DNA of 21,198 nt from Ruminococcaceae bacterium UBA1425 (GCA_002329365.1 DCUB01000059.1:1-21198); one strand, 5' to 3'; counted from the stretch's first letter, positions 12,640 to 21,133 are shown. Notes: a model not told the origin generated them from the letters alone. Program-made: numbers and translations.

Positions 12640-13755
12640 ATGAAGAACTATTACGAGCTTTTGCGAAACGACGAGAGGTATGTCCTTGCGTTAAGGCAAC
12701 TTTTTGAGCAGTACGGCTACAAGCGTTACAAGATGAGCAAGTTCGAGGAATACGACCTTTACCTTGAGAATAAGAGCTTTCTTCAAAGCGACCGCATAAT
12801 AACCTTCAGCGACCCGTCTACGGGCAAGCTGCTGGCACTGAAGCCCGACATCACCCTTTCTATAGTCAAAAACGGAAAGGGCGTTACGTCGTCTGACAAG
12901 GTGTATTACTGCGAAAATGTATACAGGCCCTGCCGCGGCTCGGATGAGATTAAGGAAATTATGCAGACGGGGCTTGAATATATCGGTGCCGTCGACCTTT
13001 ATGCAATCTGCGAGGTAATAATGCTCGCCGTCCGCAGCCTTGAAACCGTCAGCGGCGACTGCATCATGGGCATTTCTCACCTCGGCATAGTCACGGGGAT
13101 ACTTGAGGATACAATGCTGCCTGACCTGAAAAAAAATAAGCTTACGAAGCTTATAGCAAGCAAGAGCACGCACGAAATAAGATTGTTTTGCTCCGAAGAA
13201 AACGTGCCGAGCGATACGGCGGAAAAAATCGAAAGGCTCGCGGCACTTTACGGCAGCTTTGAGGACGTTCTTCCGCTGGTCGGCGAAACGGTTTACGGCA
13301 CTCCTGCGGAGGGTGCCTACGGGGAGCTTTGCGATATATTTGAAGCTCTGAAAGCAACAGGCAAAACAGAAAGGCTGCGCCTTGACTTTTCGATTATGAA
13401 CGACCTCAGTTATTACAACGGCATCATATTTCAGGGCTTTGTCGACGAGATACCCTTCAGCATTCTGTCGGGCGGAAGCTACGATAATCTTCTGCGCCGC
13501 TTCGGAAGAAACACCGGTGCCATAGGCTTTGCCGTTTATCTCGACCAGCTCGAAAGCTATCACCGAAGCGCAAAGGATTACGACGTGGACATACTCCTTA
13601 TTTATGACGAGGGCGCGCCGCTGCCGCTGCTTGCAAAGCACGTCGACGAGCTGACGTCATCCGGCAAAAGTGTCCGTGTGCAGAGGGTTGACGACGGAAG
13701 CGTAAAATACAGAGAGCGCAAAATTTTCAGCGGCGGGAGGGTTTGTGATGCTTAA
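12640..13755 (+). CDS. hisZ: ATP phosphoribosyltransferase regulatory subunit HisZ
   Basis: 371-residue paralogue of histidyl-tRNA synthetase that lacks tRNA charging and forms the hetero-octamer with short HisG, supplying the histidine-feedback function for the first step of histidine synthesis. The class II synthetase-like core is visible: LRQLFEQYGYKRYKMSKFEEYDLY near the N-terminus, LALKPDITLSIVKN (motif 2 region), then YYCENVYRPCRGSDEIKEIMQTGLEYIG, and late SILSGGSYDNLLRRFG with GAIGFAV. A full synthetase would exceed 400 residues with an anticodon-binding domain; here the C-terminal part is short. ATG with GGAGG and a 6-nt spacer. First gene of the operon; its end overlaps hisG by 8 bp. 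Confidence 0.93.
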   Translation: MKNYYELLRNDERYVLALRQLFEQYGYKRYKMSKFEEYDLYLENKSFLQSDRIITFSDPSTGKLLALKPDITLSIVKNGKGVTSSDKVYYCENVYRPCRGSDEIKEIMQTGLEYIGAVDLYAICEVIMLAVRSLETVSGDCIMGISHLGIVTGILEDTMLPDLKKNKLTKLIASKSTHEIRLFCSEENVPSDTAEKIERLAALYGSFEDVLPLVGETVYGTPAEGAYGELCDIFEALKATGKTERLRLDFSIMNDLSYYNGIIFQGFVDEIPFSILSGGSYDNLLRRFGRNTGAIGFAVYLDQLESYHRSAKDYDVDILLIYDEGAPLPLLAKHVDELTSSGKSVRVQRVDDGSVKYRERKIFSGGRVCDA

Positions 13756-14380
13756 CATCGCGCTGCCGAAGGGGCGGCTTGGAGAAAAGGTCTATTCGAT
13801 ATTCGATTCTCTCGGCTACGGCTGTCCCGAAATTAACGGGGACAACCGCAAACTGATTTTCAGAAACGAAGAAAACGGCGTGTGCTATTTCTGGGCAAAG
13901 CCCTCCGACGTCGCTATTTACGTCGAGCGCGGCGTAGCCGACATAGGCGTCGCGGGCAAGGACCTTCTTCTTGAATACAGTCCCGACGTGTACGAGCTTT
14001 TTGACCTCAACGTCGGAAAGTGCCGCATGTCGGTTGCCGGCATAAAGGGCTCGCGCCCGGCGGATGACACAACCCTGCGCGTTGCTACAAAATTCCCGAA
14101 TATCACGAAAAAATATTTCAGAAAGCAGAACCGCGAAATAGAAATAATTAAACTTAACGGCTCTATTGAGATTGCTCCGCTTTTAGGGCTTTCGGACGTA
14201 ATAGTCGACATTGTCGAAACGGGCACAACGCTCCGCGAAAATAATCTCGAGCCGTATAAGGATATTATAGACATCAGCGCAAGGCTGATAGCAAACAAGG
14301 CAAACTACAAATTCAAAAACGGCGAAATAGAGCGCCTGCTTTCAAAAATGCGCGAATCAACAGCCGGAAAGGAATGCTGA
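13748..14380 (+). CDS. hisG: ATP phosphoribosyltransferase, short form HisG
   Basis: Condenses ATP and PRPP to phosphoribosyl-ATP, the committing step. 210 residues, the short form lacking the C-terminal regulatory domain and therefore dependent on HisZ, encoded just upstream. Motifs: LNIALPKGRLGEKV at the N-terminus, VADIGVAGKDLL in the middle, and the PRPP loop DVIVDIVETGTTLRENNL. ATG 13748 is preferred over the GTG one codon upstream because GGGAGGG is 6 nt from it. The frame overlaps the last 8 bp of hisZ, implying translational coupling. Confidence 0.96.
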   Translation: MLNIALPKGRLGEKVYSIFDSLGYGCPEINGDNRKLIFRNEENGVCYFWAKPSDVAIYVERGVADIGVAGKDLLLEYSPDVYELFDLNVGKCRMSVAGIKGSRPADDTTLRVATKFPNITKKYFRKQNREIEIIKLNGSIEIAPLLGLSDVIVDIVETGTTLRENNLEPYKDIIDISARLIANKANYKFKNGEIERLLSKMRESTAGKEC

Positions 14381-14381
14381 A

Positions 14382-15659
14382 ATGATAAGAACAGTTGTGT
14401 ATAAATCGCCCGACAACCTCGGATTTTTAAAAAGAGAGAAAGATTCGGCGGACGTCGGTGAAGTAGTGTCCGAAATCATAAGGGACGTCCGTCAAAACGG
14501 CGACGAAGCGCTTTTTAAATACTGCCGTAAATTTGACGGCGCCGAACTGTCGTCGCTTAATGTTACCGCAGCCGAAATGGACGAAGCCTTCCGGCAGCTT
14601 GACGACGGTCTGATTGAGATTATAAAAGAGTCGGCCGAAAATATCCGCGCGTTCCACAGCCGTCAGATTACAAACGGCTTTATCATAAACGAAAAAAACG
14701 GAGTTGTAATAGGTCAAAAGGTTTTGCCTCTGCGGCGCGTCGGGCTTTATGTTCCGGGCGGCACCGCAAGCTACCCGTCGTCGGTGCTGATGAACTGTAT
14801 CCCCGCAAAGCTCGCGGGCTGCGACGAGATAATAATGACCACGCCCCCCTCACGCGACGGCAGCGTCAACCCGGCAATCCTCGCCGCCGCAAGGCTCGCG
14901 GGCGTCGACAGGATTTTCAAAACGGGCGGTGCGCAGTCTGTCGCCGCGCTCGCCTACGGTACGGAGAGCGTGCCGCGCGTCGACAAGATTGTCGGCCCCG
15001 GCAACCGCTATGTAGCCGAGGCGAAAAGACAGGTCTTCGGGCTTGTCGATATCGACATGATAGCAGGCCCCAGCGAGATACTCGTAATTGCCGACGGTAC
15101 CTGCCGCGCCGACGTAATAGCGGCGGACATGCTCTCGCAGGCGGAGCACGACAGGCTGGCGAGCGCAATTCTGCTCACCGACAGCGAAGCACTCGCGTCG
15201 GCTGTGTCCGATGAAATAGAGCATCAACTCGCCCTTCTTCCGAGATACGAGATAGCAAGAGCGTCAATAGACAATTACGGCGCTATAGTCATAGTTCCGT
15301 CGCTTGAAAGAGCTGTCGAGATATCAAACGATATTGCGCCAGAGCACCTTGAGCTTTGTGTGGACAACCCTTTTGATTATCTCGACAAGGTGAAGAACGC
15401 CGGCTCCGTATTTCTCGGCAAAAACTGCCCCGAGGCTTTGGGCGACTATTTCGCCGGTCCGAACCACACGCTTCCCACAAGCGGAACGGCGCGTTTTTCA
15501 AGCCCTCTTTCGGTTGAGGATTTCGTAAAGAGAACGCAGTTTACTTACTATACCTCCGACGCGCTTTCACTCGTCTGCGGCAAGGTAGCGGCGTTCGCCG
15601 AAGCGGAGGGGCTTACCGCCCACGCGCGGTCGGCAACAATACGTTTTGACAAGGGATGA
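14382..15659 (+). CDS. hisD: Histidinol dehydrogenase HisD
   Basis: NAD- and zinc-dependent enzyme that oxidises histidinol to histidine in two steps, the end of the pathway. 425 residues, normal length. Conserved features: RRVGLYVPGGTASYPSS (118-134), KIVGPGNRYVAEAKR (202-216), MIAGPSEIL (226-234), zinc ligand region SQAEHD (Gln253, His256), catalytic Glu321-His322 in APEHLEL, GDYFAGPNHTLPT (Asp355, His362) and the C-terminal His414 in LTAHARS. One base after hisG stop; RBS AAAGGA lies inside the end of hisG. Confidence 0.97.
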   Translation: MIRTVVYKSPDNLGFLKREKDSADVGEVVSEIIRDVRQNGDEALFKYCRKFDGAELSSLNVTAAEMDEAFRQLDDGLIEIIKESAENIRAFHSRQITNGFIINEKNGVVIGQKVLPLRRVGLYVPGGTASYPSSVLMNCIPAKLAGCDEIIMTTPPSRDGSVNPAILAAARLAGVDRIFKTGGAQSVAALAYGTESVPRVDKIVGPGNRYVAEAKRQVFGLVDIDMIAGPSEILVIADGTCRADVIAADMLSQAEHDRLASAILLTDSEALASAVSDEIEHQLALLPRYEIARASIDNYGAIVIVPSLERAVEISNDIAPEHLELCVDNPFDYLDKVKNAGSVFLGKNCPEALGDYFAGPNHTLPTSGTARFSSPLSVEDFVKRTQFTYYTSDALSLVCGKVAAFAEAEGLTAHARSATIRFDKG

Positions 15660-15663
15660 TTAT

Positions 15664-16731
15664 ATGAGCAGATTTCTGTCAAAGAGGTATAAAAGCCTTG
15701 AGGTATACGTCCCCGGCGAGCAGCCGCGCGACAGGCAGTATATTAAGCTTAACACAAACGAGTCGCCCTATCCCCCCTCCCCGCTTGTCATTGAACGTGT
15801 AAACTCCGCCGAGGTTTCGGATTTGAGGCTTTACTCCGACCCCGAATGCACGTCGCTGCGTCAAAGGCTTGCCGAATTCTACGGTTTTTCCATTTCAAAT
15901 ATATTCGTTTCAAACGGCTCCGACGAAATTTTGTCGTTTGCCTTCATGGCGTTCTGCGACGGGAATAAAGGGATTGCGTTCCCCGACATCACCTACGGCT
16001 TTTACCCCGTTTACGGCGACCTTTACGGCATTAAGTGCGACATTATCCCGCTTAACGACGATTACAACATCGACTGCTCAGAATATTACGGTATAGGCAA
16101 AAACATCGTAATCGCAAACCCCAACGCGCCCACGGGCATTTCGATAGGGCAAGACGAGATTGAAAAAATGCTCGAAACAAACCCTGAAAATATCGTTATA
16201 ATAGACGAGGCTTACGTCGACTTCGGCGGCAGGAGCTGCGTCGACATGGTAAAGAAATACGACAACCTTCTTGTTGTCAGAACTTTTTCAAAGTCGCGTT
16301 CACTGGCAGGTGCGCGGCTCGGATATGCGATTGCAAACGAGGAAATTATTAAAGACCTGAACAAAATCAAATATTCCACAAACCCATATAACATAAACAG
16401 GCTTTCGCTCGTAGCGGGCGAGGCAGCCGTCGAGGACGAACAATACTTTGAAGACTGCTGCAAAAAAATAATAAAAACGCGCGGATACACAACCGAAAAG
16501 CTGCGTGAAATCGGCTTTGAGGTGCTGCCGTCCGACGCAAACTTCATATTCGCAAGACATCCGTTGTTTTCCGGAGAGTATTTTTATAAAAAGCTGAAAG
16601 AGGCAGGCATACTCGTACGGTATTTTAATAAGGAAAGGCTTTACGGTTTTGTAAGGATTTCCATAGGCACACCCGCGCAGATGGACGCGCTGATTTCCGA
16701 AGCTTCAAAAATTGTTTCGGAGCAAAAATAA
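15664..16731 (+). CDS. hisC: Histidinol-phosphate aminotransferase HisC
   Basis: PLP enzyme that transfers an amino group from glutamate to imidazole acetol phosphate, giving histidinol phosphate. 355 residues with the fold-type I aminotransferase marks: LNTNESPYPPSP near the N-terminus, SNGSDEIL (83-90), ANPNAPTG (151-158), DEAYVDF (181-187), the PLP lysine Lys210 in TFSKSRSLAGARLGYA, and Arg218. ATG 15664 has GGGA about 7 nt upstream, formed by the last codons and stop of hisD; a TTG six codons upstream lies within hisD and lacks an RBS. Confidence 0.95.
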   Translation: MSRFLSKRYKSLEVYVPGEQPRDRQYIKLNTNESPYPPSPLVIERVNSAEVSDLRLYSDPECTSLRQRLAEFYGFSISNIFVSNGSDEILSFAFMAFCDGNKGIAFPDITYGFYPVYGDLYGIKCDIIPLNDDYNIDCSEYYGIGKNIVIANPNAPTGISIGQDEIEKMLETNPENIVIIDEAYVDFGGRSCVDMVKKYDNLLVVRTFSKSRSLAGARLGYAIANEEIIKDLNKIKYSTNPYNINRLSLVAGEAAVEDEQYFEDCCKKIIKTRGYTTEKLREIGFEVLPSDANFIFARHPLFSGEYFYKKLKEAGILVRYFNKERLYGFVRISIGTPAQMDALISEASKIVSEQK

Positions 16732-16744
16732 GGAGGCACGGCAC

Positions 16745-17332
16745 ATGAGAACAGAAACCGTTAAAAGAAAAACAAACGAAACCGATATTGAGCTTACGCT
16801 TAACATCGACGGCACTGGCGCCGGCGATATTGATACCGGCTGCGGATTTCTCGACCACATGCTCACGCTTTTTGCGGCTCACGGCAGGTTTGACCTCGCC
16901 GTCAGATGCAAGGGCGACACAGGCGTCGATTATCACCACACCGTTGAGGATATCGGAATCTGCCTCGGCAAGGCTTTTTCCGGCGCTTTAGGCGATATGC
17001 GCGGCATTACGCGCTATGCCGATATTACGCTGCCTATGGACGAAGCTCTTGTACTATGCGCCGTCGACATATCGGGCAGGTCTTATCTCTCCTGTAACCT
17101 CCGCTTCCCGACGCAGAAAATCGGCGATTTCGATACGGAGCTTCTGCCCGAATTTTTGCTCGCGTTCGTCCGTACTTCCTGCATAACGCTTCACATAAAG
17201 CAGCTTGACGGCGCAAACTCCCACCACATAGCGGAGGCGGTATTCAAGGCTCTTGCCCGCACACTATCGAAAGCCGCCGTCATAAACGCGTCAGAAGTCG
17301 ACAGGATACCTTCCACCAAAGGAGTTTTATAA
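16745..17332 (+). CDS. hisB: Imidazoleglycerol-phosphate dehydratase HisB (monofunctional)
   Basis: Mn-dependent dehydratase converting imidazoleglycerol phosphate to imidazole acetol phosphate. 195 residues, so it is the dehydratase alone, without the N-terminal histidinol phosphatase of enterobacterial HisB. Conserved metal-binding motifs: CGFLDHMLTLFAAHG (33-47), DYHHTVEDIGICLG (62-75) and the C-terminal SHHIAEAVFKALA (159-171). AGGAGG sits 8 nt before the ATG; the gene starts 13 nt after hisC. Confidence 0.97.
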   Translation: MRTETVKRKTNETDIELTLNIDGTGAGDIDTGCGFLDHMLTLFAAHGRFDLAVRCKGDTGVDYHHTVEDIGICLGKAFSGALGDMRGITRYADITLPMDEALVLCAVDISGRSYLSCNLRFPTQKIGDFDTELLPEFLLAFVRTSCITLHIKQLDGANSHHIAEAVFKALARTLSKAAVINASEVDRIPSTKGVL

Positions 17333-17335
17333 TCC

Positions 17336-17953
17336 ATGACAGCCATTATTGATTACGGCGTAGGCAATCTTTTTTCGCTTTGCAGTTCCTTTTCCTTTAT
17401 AGGTGAGGACGCGGTTATAACAAACGACGTTTCGGTTATCAGAAAAAGCGACAGGCTTGTTCTTCCCGGCGTAGGGGCGTTTAAGGACGCGGCCGACAAG
17501 CTTCGCGAAAGCGGCATGGCGGAAGTCGTCAGGGCAGAGGCTGCCTCCGGCAAGCCGCTGCTCGGCATTTGTCTCGGCATGCAGCTTTTGTTCGACAAAA
17601 GCTTCGAGTACGGCGAGCATGAAGGGCTGGGGCTGATTTCCGGTAATGTCGTTTCCATTGCGCCCGTAATAGGCAGCGGGCTTAAGATTCCGCAGATAGG
17701 CTGGAACGCACTTCACTTCCCGAAGGACAGACCGAAGCATCCTGTTTTCAAATATGTCGCGGAAAATGAGCACGTCTATTTTGTTCATTCATACTATGCG
17801 GCTGACTGCGAATCTTCCGTAATCGCCACAACGGAATACGGGGCGGAGCTTACGGCCGCCGCCGCTTCCTGCAACGTCTGCGGCACACAGTTTCACCCCG
17901 AAAAGAGCGGCAAAACGGGGCTTAACATTCTTCGCGCCTTCTGCGAAATGTGA
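17336..17953 (+). CDS. hisH: Imidazole glycerol phosphate synthase glutaminase subunit HisH
   Basis: Class I glutamine amidotransferase that makes ammonia for HisF. 205 residues. The nucleophile Cys79 is in LLGICLGMQLLF, and the His187/Glu189 pair in TQFHPEKSG; the oxyanion region LPGVGAF (43-49) is intact. It begins 3 nt after hisB, with GGAG in the last codons of hisB as RBS. Confidence 0.97.
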   Translation: MTAIIDYGVGNLFSLCSSFSFIGEDAVITNDVSVIRKSDRLVLPGVGAFKDAADKLRESGMAEVVRAEAASGKPLLGICLGMQLLFDKSFEYGEHEGLGLISGNVVSIAPVIGSGLKIPQIGWNALHFPKDRPKHPVFKYVAENEHVYFVHSYYAADCESSVIATTEYGAELTAAAASCNVCGTQFHPEKSGKTGLNILRAFCEM

Positions 17954-17964
17954 GGAGAAACTAT

Positions 17965-18684
17965 ATGATTATTTTTCCCGCTATTGACTTATACGGCGGC
18001 ATGGCTGTACGCCTTTACAAGGGCGACTACAACAAAATGACAGTTTACGACGACAACCCCGTTTCGGTCGCCGAACGTTTTGCCTCGCAGGGCGCCGAAT
18101 ATCTCCACGTCGTCGACCTTGAGGGCGCGAAAACGGGAGAAACGCCGAACCTCCCGCTTGTCGGCAGAATAACAAAAGAAAGCGGACTGAAGGTTGAGAT
18201 AGGCGGCGGCATACGCAGCGGGGAGGTTATAAAAAAATACCTCGACGCGGGTGTCATGCGCGTTATCCTCGGCACCGCAGCCGTAACAAACTCCGGCTTC
18301 CTCGAAGAAGCGGTGTCGGAATACGGCGAAAAAATTGCCGTGGGAGTCGATATTTTAGGTGAGCGCGTCGCTATAAAGGGCTGGACGGAAAAATCTCCCC
18401 TCACCTGCGACGTTTTCTTTGAACGGCTTGAAAAGCTCGGCGTCAAAACGGTAATCTGCACCGACATTTCAAAGGACGGGGCGTTAAAAGGCACAAATCT
18501 TTCGCTTTACAAAAGGCTTTCGGAGCGTTTTCGCGTGGACATCATAGCTTCCGGCGGCATAACCGATATATCCGATATAGTCGCGCTTCGTGAGATGAAC
18601 ATTTACGGGGCTATACTCGGCAAGGCTCTTTATACGGGCAAAATTGATCTGACAGAAGCTATAAAAGCGGCGGCGGAGGTATAA
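17965..18684 (+). CDS. hisA: Phosphoribosylformimino-AICAR-phosphate isomerase HisA
   Basis: TIM-barrel isomerase (ProFAR to PRFAR) of 239 residues. The catalytic pair is Asp8 in FPAIDLYGG and Asp129 in VGVDILG; the phosphate-binding loops VEIGGGIRS (77-85) and IIASGGI are present. ATG 17965 is preferred because GAGGAG lies 7-8 nt upstream; an in-frame GTG at 17950 overlaps the hisH stop. Gap from hisH is 11 nt. Confidence 0.97.
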   Translation: MIIFPAIDLYGGMAVRLYKGDYNKMTVYDDNPVSVAERFASQGAEYLHVVDLEGAKTGETPNLPLVGRITKESGLKVEIGGGIRSGEVIKKYLDAGVMRVILGTAAVTNSGFLEEAVSEYGEKIAVGVDILGERVAIKGWTEKSPLTCDVFFERLEKLGVKTVICTDISKDGALKGTNLSLYKRLSERFRVDIIASGGITDISDIVALREMNIYGAILGKALYTGKIDLTEAIKAAAEV

Positions 18685-18689
18685 ACTGA

Positions 18690-19448
18690 ATGATAACAAA
18701 ACGTATAATCCCCTGCCTTGATGTCAGGGACGGCAGAGTTGTAAAGGGAGTTAATTTCCTCGGTCTTTCGGACGTTTCGTCGCCCGTTTCGCTTGCCCGT
18801 TTTTACAGCGACAACGGCGCCGACGAGCTTGTTTTTTACGACATAACGGCGTCGGCGGAGGGCAGAGCGCTTTTTACCGACATTCTTAAAGAGGTTGCCT
18901 CGACAATATTTATACCTCTCACCGTCGGCGGAGGCATAAACACCGTAGCCGATTTTGACCGCGTGCTGAAATGCGGGGCGGACAAGGTAAGCGTTAATTC
19001 CGGCGCAATCCGCAATCCGCGGCTCATAGAGGAAGCAGCAAAAAAGTACGGCGACCAGTGCGTTGTATTGTCCGTCGACATCAAACGCGTCGACGACCGG
19101 TTCCGCGTATTCGCAAAGGGAGGGCGCGAGGATACTAAAATGGACGCGCTCGAATGGATAAAGTGCGGTCTGGCAATGGGCGCGGGCGAGCTTGTCATAA
19201 ACAGCATCGACACCGACGGTGTTAAAAACGGCTTCGACCTTGAAATGCTCGAGGCGGTGTGTAAAATCTCCGACGTACCCGTGATAGCTTCCGGAGGCGC
19301 CGGAAACATGGAGCATTTTACAAAGCTGTTCAAAGCACTGCCCGGAGTTGACGCCGGTCTTGCCGCCTCCATATTCCATTTCGGCGAGGTAAGCATCCCT
19401 GAACTGAAACAAAAGCTTTATGATGACGGTATAAACGTCAGGCTATAA
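18690..19448 (+). CDS. hisF: Imidazole glycerol phosphate synthase cyclase subunit HisF
   Basis: TIM-barrel cyclase that uses HisH-derived ammonia to turn PRFAR into imidazoleglycerol phosphate and AICAR. 252 residues, typical length. Starts MITKRIIPCLDVRDGRVVKG with catalytic Asp11; the second is Asp130 in VLSVDIKR. Phosphate loops LTVGGGI (77-83) and IASGGAG are intact. Starts 5 nt after hisA; RBS GGAGG is within the last hisA codons. Confidence 0.97.
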   Translation: MITKRIIPCLDVRDGRVVKGVNFLGLSDVSSPVSLARFYSDNGADELVFYDITASAEGRALFTDILKEVASTIFIPLTVGGGINTVADFDRVLKCGADKVSVNSGAIRNPRLIEEAAKKYGDQCVVLSVDIKRVDDRFRVFAKGGREDTKMDALEWIKCGLAMGAGELVINSIDTDGVKNGFDLEMLEAVCKISDVPVIASGGAGNMEHFTKLFKALPGVDAGLAASIFHFGEVSIPELKQKLYDDGINVRL

Positions 19449-19462
19449 AAAGGAGTTTCGCT

Positions 19463-20113
19463 ATGGTTGACATTAATTCACTTAAATTTGACGAAAACGG
19501 TCTTATTCCCGCCGTTGTGGTAGATTATGAAACAAAAAAGGTGCTGACACTTGCATACATGAACAGGGAAAGCCTTGAAATAAGCATTGCCGAGCGGCGT
19601 ACCTGCTTCTGGTCGCGCTCAAGGCAAACGCTTTGGAGAAAGGGGGAGTCTTCCGGCAACGTTCAGCATATTGTCAGCATCACAGCCGACTGCGACCTTG
19701 ACGCGCTGACAGTAGCCGTAAAAAAGGACGGCCCCGCGTGCCACCTTAACACCGACTCCTGCTTCAACAACACGGTTTTTGAAAACGGCGAGATTCCCAC
19801 GCGCTTTTCATACGAGAGCCTTATGGCTCTTATCGGGGGCAGAAAAAACGAAAAAAAAGAAGGCTCCTACACGACATACCTTTTTGAAAAGGGCATAGAC
19901 AAAATCCTAAAAAAGGTTGGCGAGGAGACGACAGAGGTTATTGTCGCGGCAAAGGGCGGTGACAGGAACGAAACCGTGTACGAAATCGCCGACCTTGCAT
20001 ATCATGTAATGGTGCTTATGGTACAGATGGGAATAACGCTTAAGGATATTACCGACGAGCTTGAGGCGCGTCATGTAATCGATAAAAAGGTTAAACAGGA
20101 AAAAATGGTGTGA
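19463..20113 (+). CDS. hisIE: Bifunctional phosphoribosyl-AMP cyclohydrolase / phosphoribosyl-ATP pyrophosphatase HisIE
   Basis: Performs steps 2 and 3 of the pathway. Residues 1 to about 110 are the HisI cyclohydrolase: CFWSRSRQTLWRKGESSGN (48-66), the metal motif DCDLD (76-80), and zinc ligand Cys93 and Cys100 in ACHLNTDSCF. Residues about 130-216 are the HisE pyrophosphohydrolase: KKVGEETTEVIVAAK (150-164) and YEIADLAYHVMVLM. The fusion is common in bacteria. Last gene of the operon; AAAGGAG is 8 nt before the ATG. No GC-rich terminator hairpin follows. Confidence 0.97.
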   Translation: MVDINSLKFDENGLIPAVVVDYETKKVLTLAYMNRESLEISIAERRTCFWSRSRQTLWRKGESSGNVQHIVSITADCDLDALTVAVKKDGPACHLNTDSCFNNTVFENGEIPTRFSYESLMALIGGRKNEKKEGSYTTYLFEKGIDKILKKVGEETTEVIVAAKGGDRNETVYEIADLAYHVMVLMVQMGITLKDITDELEARHVIDKKVKQEKMV

Positions 20114-20161
20114 TAAATCAAATCATAATAAATTCTTAATAATTTCATAATGTTTTCCGTC

Positions 20162-20190
20162 TTGTATCTTTTGTAGGTTGCTGATATAAT
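20162..20190 (+). promoter_or_regulatory. Promoter of the HAD phosphatase gene
   Basis: TTGTAT (20162-20167), 17-nt spacer, perfect TATAAT (20185-20190) with TGA directly upstream (extended -10). Start predicted near 20196-20197, giving a leader of about 60 nt and independent expression from the his operon. Confidence 0.7.
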
Positions 20191-20193
20191 GTG

Positions 20194-20225
20194 TACAACA
20201 TATACAAATCGTTGTATAGATTGTA
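20194..20225. promoter_or_regulatory. Four-half-site operator TACAA-N4-TACAA-N4-TTGTA-N4-TTGTA
   Basis: Half-sites at 20194-20198, 20203-20207, 20212-20216 and 20221-20225 are evenly spaced every 9 bp; the first two are direct repeats and the last two their exact inverses. The inner palindrome extends to TATACAA-ATCG-TTGTATA (20201-20218). The block begins 4 bp after the -10 and covers the predicted start, as expected for a repressor site; it could also fold as an RNA hairpin at the 5' end. Confidence 0.65.
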
Positions 20226-20255
20226 TCATTTTTGCACAAGGGTGTGAATCCGTAA

Positions 20256-21101
20256 TTGGAAAGAACTTTTGAAGACTGGCTCATTGTTTCAGATGTAGAC
20301 GGCACTTTAAACAACAAGTACCGCAGGCTGCCCCAAAGAAATTATGACGCCATAAAAAGATTCACGGAGCTGGGCGGCAACTTTACGCTTGCCTCCGGCA
20401 GAACCGTTGTATCCATCAGCAGAACATACAATACGGTTCCCGCAAATCAGCCCGCTATCATACTTAACGGCGGAGCCATATACGACGTTAATAAGCAGGA
20501 AACGGTCTGGAGCAGCCCCATAGGCGATACAGGAATGCAGTTTGTTCGCGACATCGCCAAAAAGTTCTGCATGAAGTTTTACGCGCTCGATATCGGTATT
20601 TTCACCGAAAATCTTGTTTATCTTGTCCGCAACGGCGTCTTTGCAAACACTATGTTGGCGTTTGACGGCGCGCCTTACGTTGTAACAAACATGGATAATG
20701 TCCCGAACGACGGCTGGCTGAAGGTTATCTTCTGGGGCGCTCCCAACACTATTAATGCTCTGAAGGCGCATATCGACGACGTCGGAAACCCCGACGCGCA
20801 TTTCATGGCCAGCTCCATAGTCACGCTTGAAATGCTTCAGAAGGGCACCCACAAGGGTACGGCGGTTTTAAAGCTTGCCGACATGCTTGGCATCGACCAC
20901 AGCCACGTCGCCGCTATCGGCAATTATTACAACGACTTTGACATGCTTAAATCGGTCGGTTTCCCCGCGTGCGCCGCTCAGTCGCCAAAGCCCATTCACG
21001 ATGTATGCAAGTATGTGGCGTGCCACTGCAACCGCGGCTGCGTTGCCGACCTTATAGAACACATTATGTCTATGGAAACGCATTATCTTATGGAGGCCTG
21101 A
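20256..21101 (+). CDS. Cof-type HAD-superfamily (class IIB) phosphatase
   Basis: 281-residue haloacid-dehalogenase hydrolase, probably acting on sugar phosphates, nucleotides or a similar small phosphate ester in the cytoplasm. Motif I is SDVDGTL (nucleophile Asp13, Asp15), motif II LASGRT (Ser47), motif III KGTAVLKLADMLG (Lys200) and motif IV GNYYNDFDML (222-231). The cap lies between about 80 and 195, as in subclass IIB. In motif IV the first acidic residue of the usual GDxxND is Asn223, while Asp227 is kept. Start is TTG 20256; an in-frame stop lies directly upstream, and GGGTG about 11 nt away is a weak RBS. It follows hisIE but has its own promoter and operator. It could be the missing histidinol-phosphatase, though position is the only hint. 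Confidence 0.87.
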   Translation: MERTFEDWLIVSDVDGTLNNKYRRLPQRNYDAIKRFTELGGNFTLASGRTVVSISRTYNTVPANQPAIILNGGAIYDVNKQETVWSSPIGDTGMQFVRDIAKKFCMKFYALDIGIFTENLVYLVRNGVFANTMLAFDGAPYVVTNMDNVPNDGWLKVIFWGAPNTINALKAHIDDVGNPDAHFMASSIVTLEMLQKGTHKGTAVLKLADMLGIDHSHVAAIGNYYNDFDMLKSVGFPACAAQSPKPIHDVCKYVACHCNRGCVADLIEHIMSMETHYLMEA

Positions 21102-21133
21102 TTCCGAGGCTGATATTTTATTAATTTTTACGT

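Noticed and set aside
12691..13641. Long antisense open frame (316 codons, minus strand) within hisZ
   Set aside because: It mirrors the well-supported hisZ gene, lacks an RBS and has no recognisable domain; such antisense frames arise from codon bias.
18630..19412. Antisense open frame of 260 codons over hisF
   Set aside because: hisF is unambiguous with catalytic residues in place; the antisense product shows no family motif.
20189..20272. 27-codon ORF (MCTTYTNRC...) across the HAD leader
   Set aside because: Its ATG lies within the -10 and predicted start, has no RBS and overlaps the HAD frame; the TACAA/TTGTA symmetry explains the sequence better.
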